A DNA stretch of 5,696 nucleotides. Source: Porphyromonadaceae bacterium UBA7180 (GTDB lineage Bacteria > Bacteroidota > Bacteroidia > Bacteroidales > Muribaculaceae). The stretch's first letter is position 1. Each line of letters opens with the position of its first letter. Location of the stretch: NCBI GenBank assembly GCA_002491165.1, contig DKVK01000083.1, forward strand, positions 12,209 through 17,904, given 5' to 3'. The translations under genes and the position numbers were made by a program. The notes under the pieces are model-generated. The model searched no databases. It saw nothing but the letters and a program-made list of their open reading frames with translations, and had not been told where the DNA came from. This document shows, piece by piece, positions 1 through 5,504 of this stretch.

Positions 1-500
1 GCCGTGCCGTGCTGGTCGTCGTGCATAACCGGGATGTCGCACTCCTTTTTCAGGGTATCCTCAATCACGAAGCATTCCGGCGCCTTGATGTCTTCGAGGT
101 TGATGCCGCCGAATGTCGGCGAGATGGCCTTGACGATGCTGATGAGCTTTTGCGGGTCTTTCTCGTCCACCTCTATGTCGAAGGCATCGAGTCCGGCAAA
201 TATCTTGAACAGCAACGCTTTCCCCTCCATGACGGGCTTACCGGCGAGGGGACCGATGTCGCCGAGGCCGAGGACGGCGGTGCCGTTGCTTACGACGCCC
301 ACGAGGTTGCCCTTGTCGGTGTAGCGGTAAATGTCGGCGGGATTATCCTTGATTTCAAGGCAGGGGAATGCCACGCCGGGGGAATAGGCGAGCGAGAGGT
401 CGAGTTGCGAGGAATATGGTTTGGTGGGGATGACTTCTATCTTTCCAGGCGCCGGGGTTTCGTGGTAACGGAGCGCCATTTCGCGGGTTACTTTTATCAT
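1..500 (-). CDS. maeB: NADP-dependent malic enzyme, N-terminal part (cut by left window edge)
   Basis: The enzyme oxidatively decarboxylates malate to pyruvate and CO2 in the cytoplasm, usually with NADP. Only the first 166 codons are present; the frame is open to the window edge. The visible part is the malic-enzyme N-terminal domain: the AYSPGVA motif with the probable catalytic Tyr39, SNGTAVLGLGDIGP (71-84), AGKPVMEGK with the probable catalytic Lys94, and the metal-binding residues Glu136-Asp137 (NLEDI) and Asp161-Asp162 (HDDQHGT). The ATG at 498-500 gives a start just before the conserved LRYHETPAPGKI; the internal Met8 is a less likely alternative. There is no Shine-Dalgarno sequence. 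The NADP-binding domain, and any phosphotransacetylase-like C-terminal domain as in MaeB proteins of about 760 residues, would lie outside the window, so the MaeB name (rather than a short malic enzyme) is inferred from N-terminal similarity. Confidence 0.92.
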   Translation of the reverse strand, partial: MIKVTREMALRYHETPAPGKIEVIPTKPYSSQLDLSLAYSPGVAFPCLEIKDNPADIYRYTDKGNLVGVVSNGTAVLGLGDIGPLAGKPVMEGKALLFKIFAGLDAFDIEVDEKDPQKLISIVKAISPTFGGINLEDIKAPECFVIEDTLKKECDIPVMHDDQHGT

Positions 501-653
501 AATCGGTAGTTTAAACGCACGCAACGCGCACGCGTGTTCTTATTATAAGACAAAGTAAGGCGCAGATTTGTTCTGAGAGGAAGCAGCTTTCCGCTTCCGG
601 GACATTAGGGATTTTAAAGTACTGAAAGATTTAAGGAACTGACGGTAAAGCAT
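501..653 (-). promoter_or_regulatory. Gap upstream of the malic enzyme; weak promoter candidate
   Basis: This 153-bp stretch has no gene. Read on the minus strand it must contain the end of the nitroreductase-like transcript and, probably, the start of the malic-enzyme transcript. A TTACTTTG at 551-558 resembles the Bacteroidota -7 element TAnnTTTG with one mismatch, and TTATAATAAG follows directly, but no TTTG-like -33 element is seen at the right spacing. A dyad (579-598) and an 8-bp palindrome CACGCGTG (529-536) are also here. The promoter call is tentative. Confidence 0.25.
579..598. repeat. Inverted repeat GGAAGC-N8-GCTTCC
   Basis: Six-base arms at 579-584 and 593-598 are perfect reverse complements around an 8-base spacer. 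The dyad lies 79-98 bp upstream of the malic-enzyme ATG and 55 bp past the nitroreductase-like stop codon. It could be a hairpin ending the upstream transcript, but the minus-strand bases after it (TCTCAG) are not a U-run, so a protein-binding site is equally possible. A dyad of the same size and spacing lies upstream of the Crp/Fnr gene (3391-3410). Confidence 0.45.
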
Positions 654-1244
654 TCAGAGCCAGGTAATGGAGGTTTGGGGCGTTTCGGGGTGCGGGGTCT
701 CGTCGGTGACGTCAGGCTTGCCTACGGGGATTATGGCGAAGGGTACTTCTCCGGGCGGGAGGTGCATGGCAGCGGTGACTTCCTGTATTCTCACCTGCAC
801 GGGGTAAACGCGCAACCAATTGGCACCCAACCCCATAGCATCGGCTGCAAGGAGTATATTCCCGGCGGCTGCGGCACAGTCCTGAACCCAGAACTCGCGC
901 AGTTCCCCCTCGCCCATCCGTCCCGTCATGCCACAGATGACGATGGCATTGCGCGCTCCGCAGAGTGCCGGACGCACGGTTTTAAGCTTTTCGAGCATTG
1001 AGATTTTCTCCGGTCCCAGGACGTAGAGTTTCCACGGCGTTACGTTGCGTGTAACGGGAGCTGACGTGCCTGCGATGACGAGCTTTTCCATTTTGTCGCG
1101 GCTGACCTCGGCTTCGGTATCGAATTGCGTGGTGGCGCGGTAGTCTTCCATAGTTCCGATGATGGCTTTTTCACGGCCGCAGGAAGCCGAGGCAAACAAG
1201 ATGAGAGCTATGGCTATTGTGGACAGCAGTTCAGAGGGTTTCAT
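654..1244 (-). CDS. Nitroreductase-fold predicted lipoprotein, FMN motif altered
   Basis: The 196-residue protein is probably a flavin-dependent oxidoreductase anchored in the envelope. Residues 1-22 form a signal peptide: hydrophobic segment about 7-19, then ASASC with the likely lipidated Cys22. No acidic surface-export signal follows the cysteine, so it probably faces the periplasm. The rest matches the nitroreductase family: a helix ending in AP (62-63), the TPWKLYVL strand around Trp71, WVQDCAAAAGNILLAADAMGLG (119-140; the usual 'quasi-conserved' dimer helix), GANWL (140-144), and the C-terminal PFAIIPVGKP (168-177). The FMN-phosphate motif, usually RRSxRxF, reads YRATTQF (35-41): one Arg is kept, but the Ser and the second Arg are lost. 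Flavin binding may be weak or different. Substrate unknown. The ATG at 1242-1244 is required for the signal peptide. It stands alone between two gaps. Confidence 0.78.
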   Translation of the reverse strand: MKPSELLSTIAIALILFASASCGREKAIIGTMEDYRATTQFDTEAEVSRDKMEKLVIAGTSAPVTRNVTPWKLYVLGPEKISMLEKLKTVRPALCGARNAIVICGMTGRMGEGELREFWVQDCAAAAGNILLAADAMGLGANWLRVYPVQVRIQEVTAAMHLPPGEVPFAIIPVGKPDVTDETPHPETPQTSITWL

Positions 1245-1299
1245 ATATTTCGGGTAATTGACTTATAGGGTATTGAAGAATTGCGATATGTTCAGAGAA

Positions 1300-1310
1300 A
1301 GCCTCGGGCT
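1300..1310 (-). terminator. Possible weak terminator after the MBL-fold gene
   Basis: On the minus strand AGCC-CGA-GGCT can form a 4-bp GC stem, and TTTCTCT follows at once. It sits 30-40 bases past the stop codon of the metallo-beta-lactamase-fold gene and before the nitroreductase-like gene, which is where a terminator of the crp-rsmG-MBL unit would be expected. The stem is short and the U-run interrupted, so this is a weak call. I see no convincing promoter in the rest of this 95-bp gap (1245-1339). Confidence 0.22.
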
Positions 1311-1339
1311 GTATGGACATGGCCGGACGTTTGGCGGCG

Positions 1340-1978
1340 TTACAGGAACGGATTGTGGGCGCGTTCGAGGCCGATGGTGGTTTCGTTGCCGTGGCCGGGA
1401 TAGACAATGGTGTCGTCGGGCAACGTCATGAGACGCTTGCGGATTCCTTCTATCAACTGGTTGTGGTTGCCGCCGGGGAGGTCGGTGCGTCCCACGCTTC
1501 CCTGGAAGAGGATGTCGCCGCCGATGATGAAGCCGTCCTCCTTGTCGTAGAGGGCGATGTGGCCGGGTGAATGGCCGGGCACATGGATTACGTGAAGCAC
1601 GCCGTTGCCTATCTTTATGACTTCGCCGTCTTGCAGCGGCGAGGTAATGGTTACGGCTTCTGCGCGTTCCGTGATTCCGAACATAAGTGCCTGCTCGGCG
1701 GCGCGCGCTCCCAGCGGCGCGTCGGCGGGATGTGCCTCGAGGGGCAACCCGTATTTCTTCTGCACGTATGCGTCGCCGATGGCGTGGTCTACGTGTAAAT
1801 GTGTGTTTATGAGGTGGGTTACGCGCAGGTTCTTGCGCCCGATGAAGTGGTCGAGGGCGTCATATTCGCGCTTAGATGACATGCCGGGGTCAATTACGGC
1901 ACATTCGAGCGTTGCCGGGTCGTAAACCACGTAAGTGTTGATGCCGAACAGAGAGAAAATGAATCTTGCAACTTCCAT
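1340..1978 (-). CDS. MBL-fold metallo-hydrolase, glyoxalase II-like (YcbL type)
   Basis: This is a small cytoplasmic zinc hydrolase of the metallo-beta-lactamase superfamily. From the chosen start it has 212 residues and the complete metal site: THLHVDH with His60, His62, Asp64 and His65, PGHSPGH with His136, GGDILF with Asp155, and PGHGNET with His196. The GSVGRTDLPGG segment (160-170) is typical of the short YcbL-like glyoxalase II group, which lacks the C-terminal substrate domain of classical GloB. A thioesterase role, such as S-lactoylglutathione-like substrates, is inferred from family; the substrate is not known. The ATG at 1976-1978 is preferred over an upstream in-frame TTG (2018-2020), because the TTG would overlap rsmG by 38 bases while the ATG follows the rsmG stop by 4 nt. 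It is probably the last gene of a crp-rsmG-MBL transcript. Confidence 0.85.
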   Translation of the reverse strand: MEVARFIFSLFGINTYVVYDPATLECAVIDPGMSSKREYDALDHFIGRKNLRVTHLINTHLHVDHAIGDAYVQKKYGLPLEAHPADAPLGARAAEQALMFGITERAEAVTITSPLQDGEVIKIGNGVLHVIHVPGHSPGHIALYDKEDGFIIGGDILFQGSVGRTDLPGGNHNQLIEGIRKRLMTLPDDTIVYPGHGNETTIGLERAHNPFL

Positions 1979-1982
1979 AATA

Positions 1983-2603
1983 TCAAGGTTTTGGGGTGAA
2001 TACGAGTTTCTTGGTTTCAAAGAAGGGGTCGTCGAAATAGTCGGAGAGCTGAACGGTTTCGCTTGCCGGAAGGCCTTTCAGTTCGTCGTGAAGGTCACCC
2101 CCTTTCAGGGTAATGAGGCCGGAGGGGAGGGCGTTACGTCCGTTGTCTTTCAGGTTCTTACGGACGAGACGCATGAGGTCGCGTTGCGGCATTACGGCGC
2201 GGCTTACGCAGAAGTCGTAGGTATCGTGGCACTCGCCGATGTCGCCGTGCTGGAACGTTACGTTCTTCAGTCCGCATTGCTGCGCAATGTCGCGTGCCAC
2301 GGTGAGCTTCTTGCCTATGCGGTCTATGAGGTGGAACTGGACGTCGGGGAAGAGGACAGCGAGCGGTAGCCCGGGGAGACCGCCGCCGGTGCCGAGGTCG
2401 AGTACGCGCGTCCCGGGAGCGAATTTAATGAACTTTGCGATTCCGAGGGAGTGGAGCAGGTGGTGGATTTCAAGATTGTCGATGTCGCGGCGCGAGATGA
2501 CGTTGATTTTTTCATTCCACTCGGGGTAAAGGCGCAGCATTGCGAGGAACTGCTGCCGCTGCTCTTCGCTGAGGTCGGGGAAATAACGGTCTATCTGCTT
2601 CAT
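1983..2603 (-). CDS. rsmG: 16S rRNA (guanine-527 N7)-methyltransferase RsmG
   Basis: RsmG (GidB) uses S-adenosylmethionine to methylate N7 of G527 in 16S rRNA of the small ribosomal subunit; loss of it in other bacteria gives low-level streptomycin resistance. The 206 residues match the family's usual length. Visible are the N-terminal helical part with YPEWNEKINVISRRD (26-40), the segment IHHLLHSLGIAKF (46-58), the SAM-binding loop VLDLGTGGGLPGLPLA (67-82), the acidic end of strand 2 in HLIDRIGKKL (91-100), GDIGE (120-124), VSRAVMP (133-139), and SGLITLKGGDL (161-171). Its ATG overlaps the stop of the Crp/Fnr gene as ATGA, so translation is probably coupled, and the MBL-fold gene follows 4 nt after its TGA. 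Nothing looks damaged. Confidence 0.95.
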   Translation of the reverse strand: MKQIDRYFPDLSEEQRQQFLAMLRLYPEWNEKINVISRRDIDNLEIHHLLHSLGIAKFIKFAPGTRVLDLGTGGGLPGLPLAVLFPDVQFHLIDRIGKKLTVARDIAQQCGLKNVTFQHGDIGECHDTYDFCVSRAVMPQRDLMRLVRKNLKDNGRNALPSGLITLKGGDLHDELKGLPASETVQLSDYFDDPFFETKKLVFTPKP

Positions 2604-3301
2604 CCGAATTTGGAGATTTTGCGCAACTGCGGCTCGTTAATGATTTTTATGCGTCGTCCGTCCACGAGGATGAGCTTTTCGTTGACGAAAGTAGTGAGTG
2701 TGCGGATGGCGTTCGAGGTGGTCATATTCGAGAGGTTCGCGAGGTCTTCGCGGCTCATGTAGATGCGGAGCGTTGCTTCGTCGTCCTCCAGCCCGTAGTT
2801 GTCGGCCAGGAGCAGGAGAGCTTCGGCCAGGCGGCCGCGGATATGCTTCTGCGTGAGGTTCACTATCTTGGTGTCAGAGCCGCCGAGATTGCGCGAAAGT
2901 TCGTAGATAAAGAACATCGCGACCTCGTTGTTCTCCTTGATGAGGCGCTCCACTATCTCCATTTTGATGAAGCCGATGACCGACGACTCGAAGGCCGAGC
3001 AGGAGGAGACATACTGCTCGCGGGCGAAGTAGGCACGGTATCCGAAGTACTGCACCGGGCGGTAAAGGCGCAGTATCTGAACGCGCTCCCCGATGCCCAT
3101 CTTGTACATTTTCACCTTCCCTTTGAGCAGGCACCACAGGTATTCCGGGTCCTCCTTTTCGGCATATATAATCTGGTTTTTCTTGAAATTATGTATTGTG
3201 AAATTATCGGTCACGAGACGTTTCTCTTCGGGACTGAGGACGTTCCAAAGCTCCGACATGTCGTGACTGATTATATGTTCCAACGTACTTTTCTTTATCA
3301 T
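2600..3301 (-). CDS. Crp/Fnr-family transcriptional regulator
   Basis: This 233-residue protein has the two-domain Crp/Fnr layout: a cyclic-nucleotide-binding-like beta barrel (about 35-115), a long dimerization helix (about 115-140), and a C-terminal winged helix-turn-helix (about 150-222). The recognition region is SREDLANLSNMTTSNAIRTL (183-202), followed by the wing LILVDGRRIKII (210-221). Only Cys57 and Cys101 are present and there is no N-terminal cysteine cluster, so it is not an FNR-type Fe-S sensor. The segment where CRP has its phosphate-binding Arg-Ala-Ala instead reads GYRAYFAREQYVSS (87-100), so cAMP binding is doubtful. Its effector and targets are unknown. The ATG at 3299-3301 has a weak AGGG 4-8 bases upstream. 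It lies between the men genes and rsmG, apparently with its own promoter, and overlaps rsmG by 4 bases. Confidence 0.9.
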   Translation of the reverse strand: MIKKSTLEHIISHDMSELWNVLSPEEKRLVTDNFTIHNFKKNQIIYAEKEDPEYLWCLLKGKVKMYKMGIGERVQILRLYRPVQYFGYRAYFAREQYVSSCSAFESSVIGFIKMEIVERLIKENNEVAMFFIYELSRNLGGSDTKIVNLTQKHIRGRLAEALLLLADNYGLEDDEATLRIYMSREDLANLSNMTTSNAIRTLTTFVNEKLILVDGRRIKIINEPQLRKISKFG

Positions 3302-3429
3302 TTACCCTAAGAAGTTGTTTAACCTTGATAAGCGTCCTACGGGGTCAATTGAAAAATCCTCACGTGGACACTTGCTAACCGTAAAAACATGGAAGTCGGA
3401 TTAAACTTCCGTCACTCTGTTCTAAAACA
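3302..3429 (-). promoter_or_regulatory. Long untranslated leader of the crp-rsmG-MBL unit
   Basis: If the promoter at 3430-3460 is right, the transcript begins about 120 nt before the Crp/Fnr ATG, which is long for a bacterial leader. It holds the 3391-3410 dyad near its start and two short palindromes, CACGTG (3361-3366) and TCAATTGA (3345-3352). I see no leader peptide and recognise no riboswitch family. Confidence 0.3.
3391..3410. repeat. Inverted repeat GGAAGT-N8-ACTTCC in the crp leader
   Basis: Perfect 6-base arms at 3391-3396 and 3405-3410 flank an 8-base spacer. On the minus strand it is followed by ATGTTTTTAC, so the RNA could form a hairpin with a short U-run, either an attenuator in the crp leader or a distal terminator for menE. 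It lies 90-109 bp upstream of the crp ATG. As DNA it could instead be an operator just downstream of the predicted transcription start. It shares arm sequence and spacing with the 579-598 dyad. Confidence 0.5.
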
Positions 3430-3460
3430 CAAATTTACAACAATTTCCTTAAACATAAAA
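3430..3460 (-). promoter_or_regulatory. Bacteroidota-type promoter candidate for the Crp/Fnr gene
   Basis: On the minus strand TAAATTTG (3430-3437) is a perfect match to the Bacteroidota -7 consensus TAnnTTTG. TTTT at 3457-3460 stands 19 bases upstream, the right place for the -33 element TTTG, with one mismatch. The surrounding DNA is AT-rich. Transcription would begin near 3423-3425 and read the Crp/Fnr gene, rsmG and the MBL-fold gene. Confidence 0.5.
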
Positions 3461-3462
3461 AC

Positions 3463-3478
3463 ATTTTTCGGAAAAAAT
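3463..3478 (-). terminator. Possible AT-rich hairpin ending the men transcript
   Basis: Twenty bases past the menE stop, the minus strand can form ATTTTT-TCCG-AAAAAT, followed by GTTTTTATG. The 6-bp stem is entirely A-T, so it is weak, but its position and the U-run suit a terminator. It partly abuts the promoter region of the next gene. Confidence 0.25.
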
Positions 3479-3496
3479 TTCATAGCAGGACAAAGT

Positions 3497-4441
3497 TCAG
3501 CCTAACGGTTTGCGAATAATTTTACCGTTTTCGGTGCGCAAAAGCTGTTTTACCGTAATAATCTCTTTCGGTTGCTCGTGCTTTTCCAGTAATTTCTTCA
3601 TTTTTACAATCACCGGCTGCGGAATATGCTCCTCCCCTTCCACCAGGAGTACGACGCGTTGTCCCCAGAAATCGTCGGGTCTTGAGGTAACGCAGATGGA
3701 GCGGTCTCCGAAGAGCGGCGAGAGGCGGCGCTCCACGTCGGCGGGATGCACTTTCTTTCCTCCGGTGACTATCACGTGGTCGGCGCGCCCGAGGATGCGG
3801 AACGCCCCGTCGGCTGCGAAATCTACCATGTCGTTGGTCACTATGCGTCCGTCCGCACCGAGGTCTATCACGAGGCAGTCCCGGTCATCGGCAGAGAGTG
3901 AAACGCCAGGCAACGGCCGGAAATCCTCCTGCGGAACGCCAACGCGCCGCACCGCTATGTGCGAGGCCGTCTCGGTCATGCCATAGCTTTCGTAGACATT
4001 GAGACCACTCGCCGCGATGTCGCGCCTTATGGCCTCCGGAATTGCCGAACCGCCCGACAGATAAGTCTTTACCATCGGCATAACATCCCTATGGTCAAGG
4101 ACATAGCGCATCTGCGAAGGAACGAGCGAAACCATGTCGAGCGCATCGGAGGGAGTGAACGCTTGCAAAGGACGGTTGCTCGGGGTCTCGAAGCTGAATC
4201 GGCAACCGGCCACTTCGGCGCGTATAGCCGTCATCTTGCCCCCTATGAAGTCGGGTGCGATGCAACTGTGAAGCTGCGAGTCAGCTGTGATTCCGAAACG
4301 CGCGATGGTGCGCCGTGCCGACCGTTCCACAAGTCCGCGCGGAAGTCTTATCTCCGACGGTGTTCCCGTGGAGCCGGAAGTGCGTGCCGGAATGTACGCC
4401 GCGCCGCTGCGCCATTGCGCTATTACCTCCGCGAAAGTCAT
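3497..4441 (-). CDS. menE: o-Succinylbenzoate-CoA ligase MenE, compact form
   Basis: MenE uses ATP to join CoA to o-succinylbenzoate in menaquinone synthesis. From the chosen ATG the protein has 314 residues, against roughly 450-490 in E. coli or Bacillus. The adenylate-forming core motifs are present: P-loop TSGSTGTP (21-28, with Ser29 where Lys is usual), ESYGMTET (151-158), TND with Asp204, GRADHVIVTGGKKVHPADVE (218-237) at the domain hinge, and RTENGKIIRKPLG with the probable catalytic Lys307. The N-terminal region that normally precedes the P-loop is missing: only 20 residues stand before it. The upstream DNA is the intact menC, so this is not a local frameshift. The ATG at 4439-4441 overlaps the menC TGA as ATGA and is preferred to an in-frame TTG at 4448-4450. 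Placement after menC supports the assignment over a generic acyl-CoA ligase. Confidence 0.88.
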   Translation of the reverse strand: MTFAEVIAQWRSGAAYIPARTSGSTGTPSEIRLPRGLVERSARRTIARFGITADSQLHSCIAPDFIGGKMTAIRAEVAGCRFSFETPSNRPLQAFTPSDALDMVSLVPSQMRYVLDHRDVMPMVKTYLSGGSAIPEAIRRDIAASGLNVYESYGMTETASHIAVRRVGVPQEDFRPLPGVSLSADDRDCLVIDLGADGRIVTNDMVDFAADGAFRILGRADHVIVTGGKKVHPADVERRLSPLFGDRSICVTSRPDDFWGQRVVLLVEGEEHIPQPVIVKMKKLLEKHEQPKEIITVKQLLRTENGKIIRKPLG

Positions 4442-5496
4442 TGCCGCCAATCCAGGGAGTTGAAGAAGTCAACGTCGCGGTGCGTGGCCGTGTCGAAGCG
4501 CAGTCTGTCGCCGGTAAGGACGAGACGCGACGGGGTGTTGTTGGTGTAAAGTGCGCCTGTTCCGAGTCCCTGCGGTGTCTCCGGAGCGAAAGTGGCGGTC
4601 CATTGCGCCAGTGCGTTTAAGCCGACGTTCGACTCCAACGCCGAGGTTATCCACCACCCTATGCCGCGCTTTTCGGCGAGGTCAATCCACTCCTTCGCGC
4701 CGGAGAATCCGCCGACGAGAGCCGGTTTCAGGATGATGAAACGCGGCATGATTTCCTCCAGGAGCCGTTCCTTGCTGCCCGCGCTGAAGTGGCCTATCAG
4801 CTCCTCGTCGAGCGCCACCGGAACCGGACTCATGCGGCATACGAAAGCCATAAGCTCGGGCGTCCCGGCCTTGACGGGCTGCTCTATGCTGTGGACACCG
4901 AGGTCAGCCAGCGCCTTTAGCCTCGGGAAGACGTTGTCCATGGTGAATGCGCCGTTGGCATCCACGCGAATCATCAGCGAGTCGGACGGATAGGCATTAC
5001 GGATGGATTTAAGGATGTCGAGTTCCGATTCCCAGTCTATTGCGCCTATTTTGAGCTTCACACAGGCGAAACCCTCTTTCAGTTTCTCGCCGACGCGCCG
5101 AAGCATCTCCTCCTTGGAGCCCATCCACACCAGGCCGTTGATGGTTATATCCCTCTCGCCGCGTGTGAACGCCGTGGGATAATAGATGCCTGTCCCTCCG
5201 TTGGTATAGTCGAGGATAGCCTGCTCGAAGCCGAATTGCAGCGACGGGTGGCGCGACAGGTCCGTGGCTCGGCCGAGAGCCACGTTGGCGAGCAGTTCTA
5301 TTATCTTGTAGACATATTTTTCGGGGTCTTCGGGCGAGAGTCCCGGGAAATAAGCGGCCTCGCCGATGCCGAAGTGCGACGGGTCGTGCTCGTCCTGCAG
5401 GCGCAGGAACCATGTGGGCTTTTCAAGCATTACGCCGCGCGAGGTTCCGGCCGGTTCCTTAAATTTAAGCGTATAAGGGGTGAATAACAGTCGCAT
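4438..5496 (-). CDS. menC: o-Succinylbenzoate synthase MenC
   Basis: MenC dehydrates SHCHC to o-succinylbenzoate in menaquinone synthesis. The 352-residue protein is an enolase-superfamily enzyme with all expected residues: VKLKIG with Lys147 and Lys149 (KxK, the catalytic lysine being the second), Asp179 in RVDANGAF, Glu205 in IEQP and Asp230 in ALDEE as the three magnesium ligands, and Lys257 in ILKPALVGG as the second acid-base lysine. The N-terminal capping domain (about 1-115) contains GEAAYFPGLSPE (45-56). Muconate-cycloisomerase or dipeptide-epimerase relatives share this fold, but the position between menB and menE settles the function. It starts 8 nt after the menB stop, with a weak AAGG upstream of the ATG at 5494-5496, and overlaps menE by 4 bases, so menB-C-E look translationally linked. 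Confidence 0.95.
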   Translation of the reverse strand: MRLLFTPYTLKFKEPAGTSRGVMLEKPTWFLRLQDEHDPSHFGIGEAAYFPGLSPEDPEKYVYKIIELLANVALGRATDLSRHPSLQFGFEQAILDYTNGGTGIYYPTAFTRGERDITINGLVWMGSKEEMLRRVGEKLKEGFACVKLKIGAIDWESELDILKSIRNAYPSDSLMIRVDANGAFTMDNVFPRLKALADLGVHSIEQPVKAGTPELMAFVCRMSPVPVALDEELIGHFSAGSKERLLEEIMPRFIILKPALVGGFSGAKEWIDLAEKRGIGWWITSALESNVGLNALAQWTATFAPETPQGLGTGALYTNNTPSRLVLTGDRLRFDTATHRDVDFFNSLDWRQ

Positions 5497-5504
5497 TATT
5501 TACC

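Noticed and set aside
9..509. Long plus-strand open frame opposite the malic enzyme
   Set aside because: It is the antisense shadow of a clear malic-enzyme coding region in moderately GC-rich DNA, and its translation resembles no protein family I know.
529..536. Palindrome CACGCGTG, and similar CACGTG (3361-3366) and TCAATTGA (3345-3352)
   Set aside because: Palindromes of 6-8 bases are expected by chance in gaps of this length, and no second copy or known site supports a role.
1979..2020. TTG start for the MBL-fold gene
   Set aside because: It would overlap rsmG by 38 bases and add 14 residues before the conserved EVARFIFSLFGINTYVV beginning of the fold.
1935..2369. Plus-strand open frame opposite rsmG
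   Set aside because: It lies entirely antisense to rsmG and its neighbour, which carry recognisable motifs; no domain is seen in the plus-strand product.
2600..3301. FNR-type oxygen sensor
   Set aside because: The protein has no N-terminal cysteine cluster for a 4Fe-4S centre, only Cys57 and Cys101.
3302..3496. Small RNA or small protein gene in the longest gap
   Set aside because: No convincing open frame or conserved RNA fold is visible; the promoter and dyad are explained more simply as the leader of the crp gene.
4442..4450. TTG start for menE, three codons upstream
   Set aside because: The ATG at 4439-4441 forms an ATGA overlap with menC and is a better start codon; the upstream TTG only adds Met-Ala-Ala.
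3959..4549. Plus-strand open frame across menE/menC
   Set aside because: It is antisense to two well-supported genes, rich in Arg and Ser as shadow frames are, and has no independent signal.
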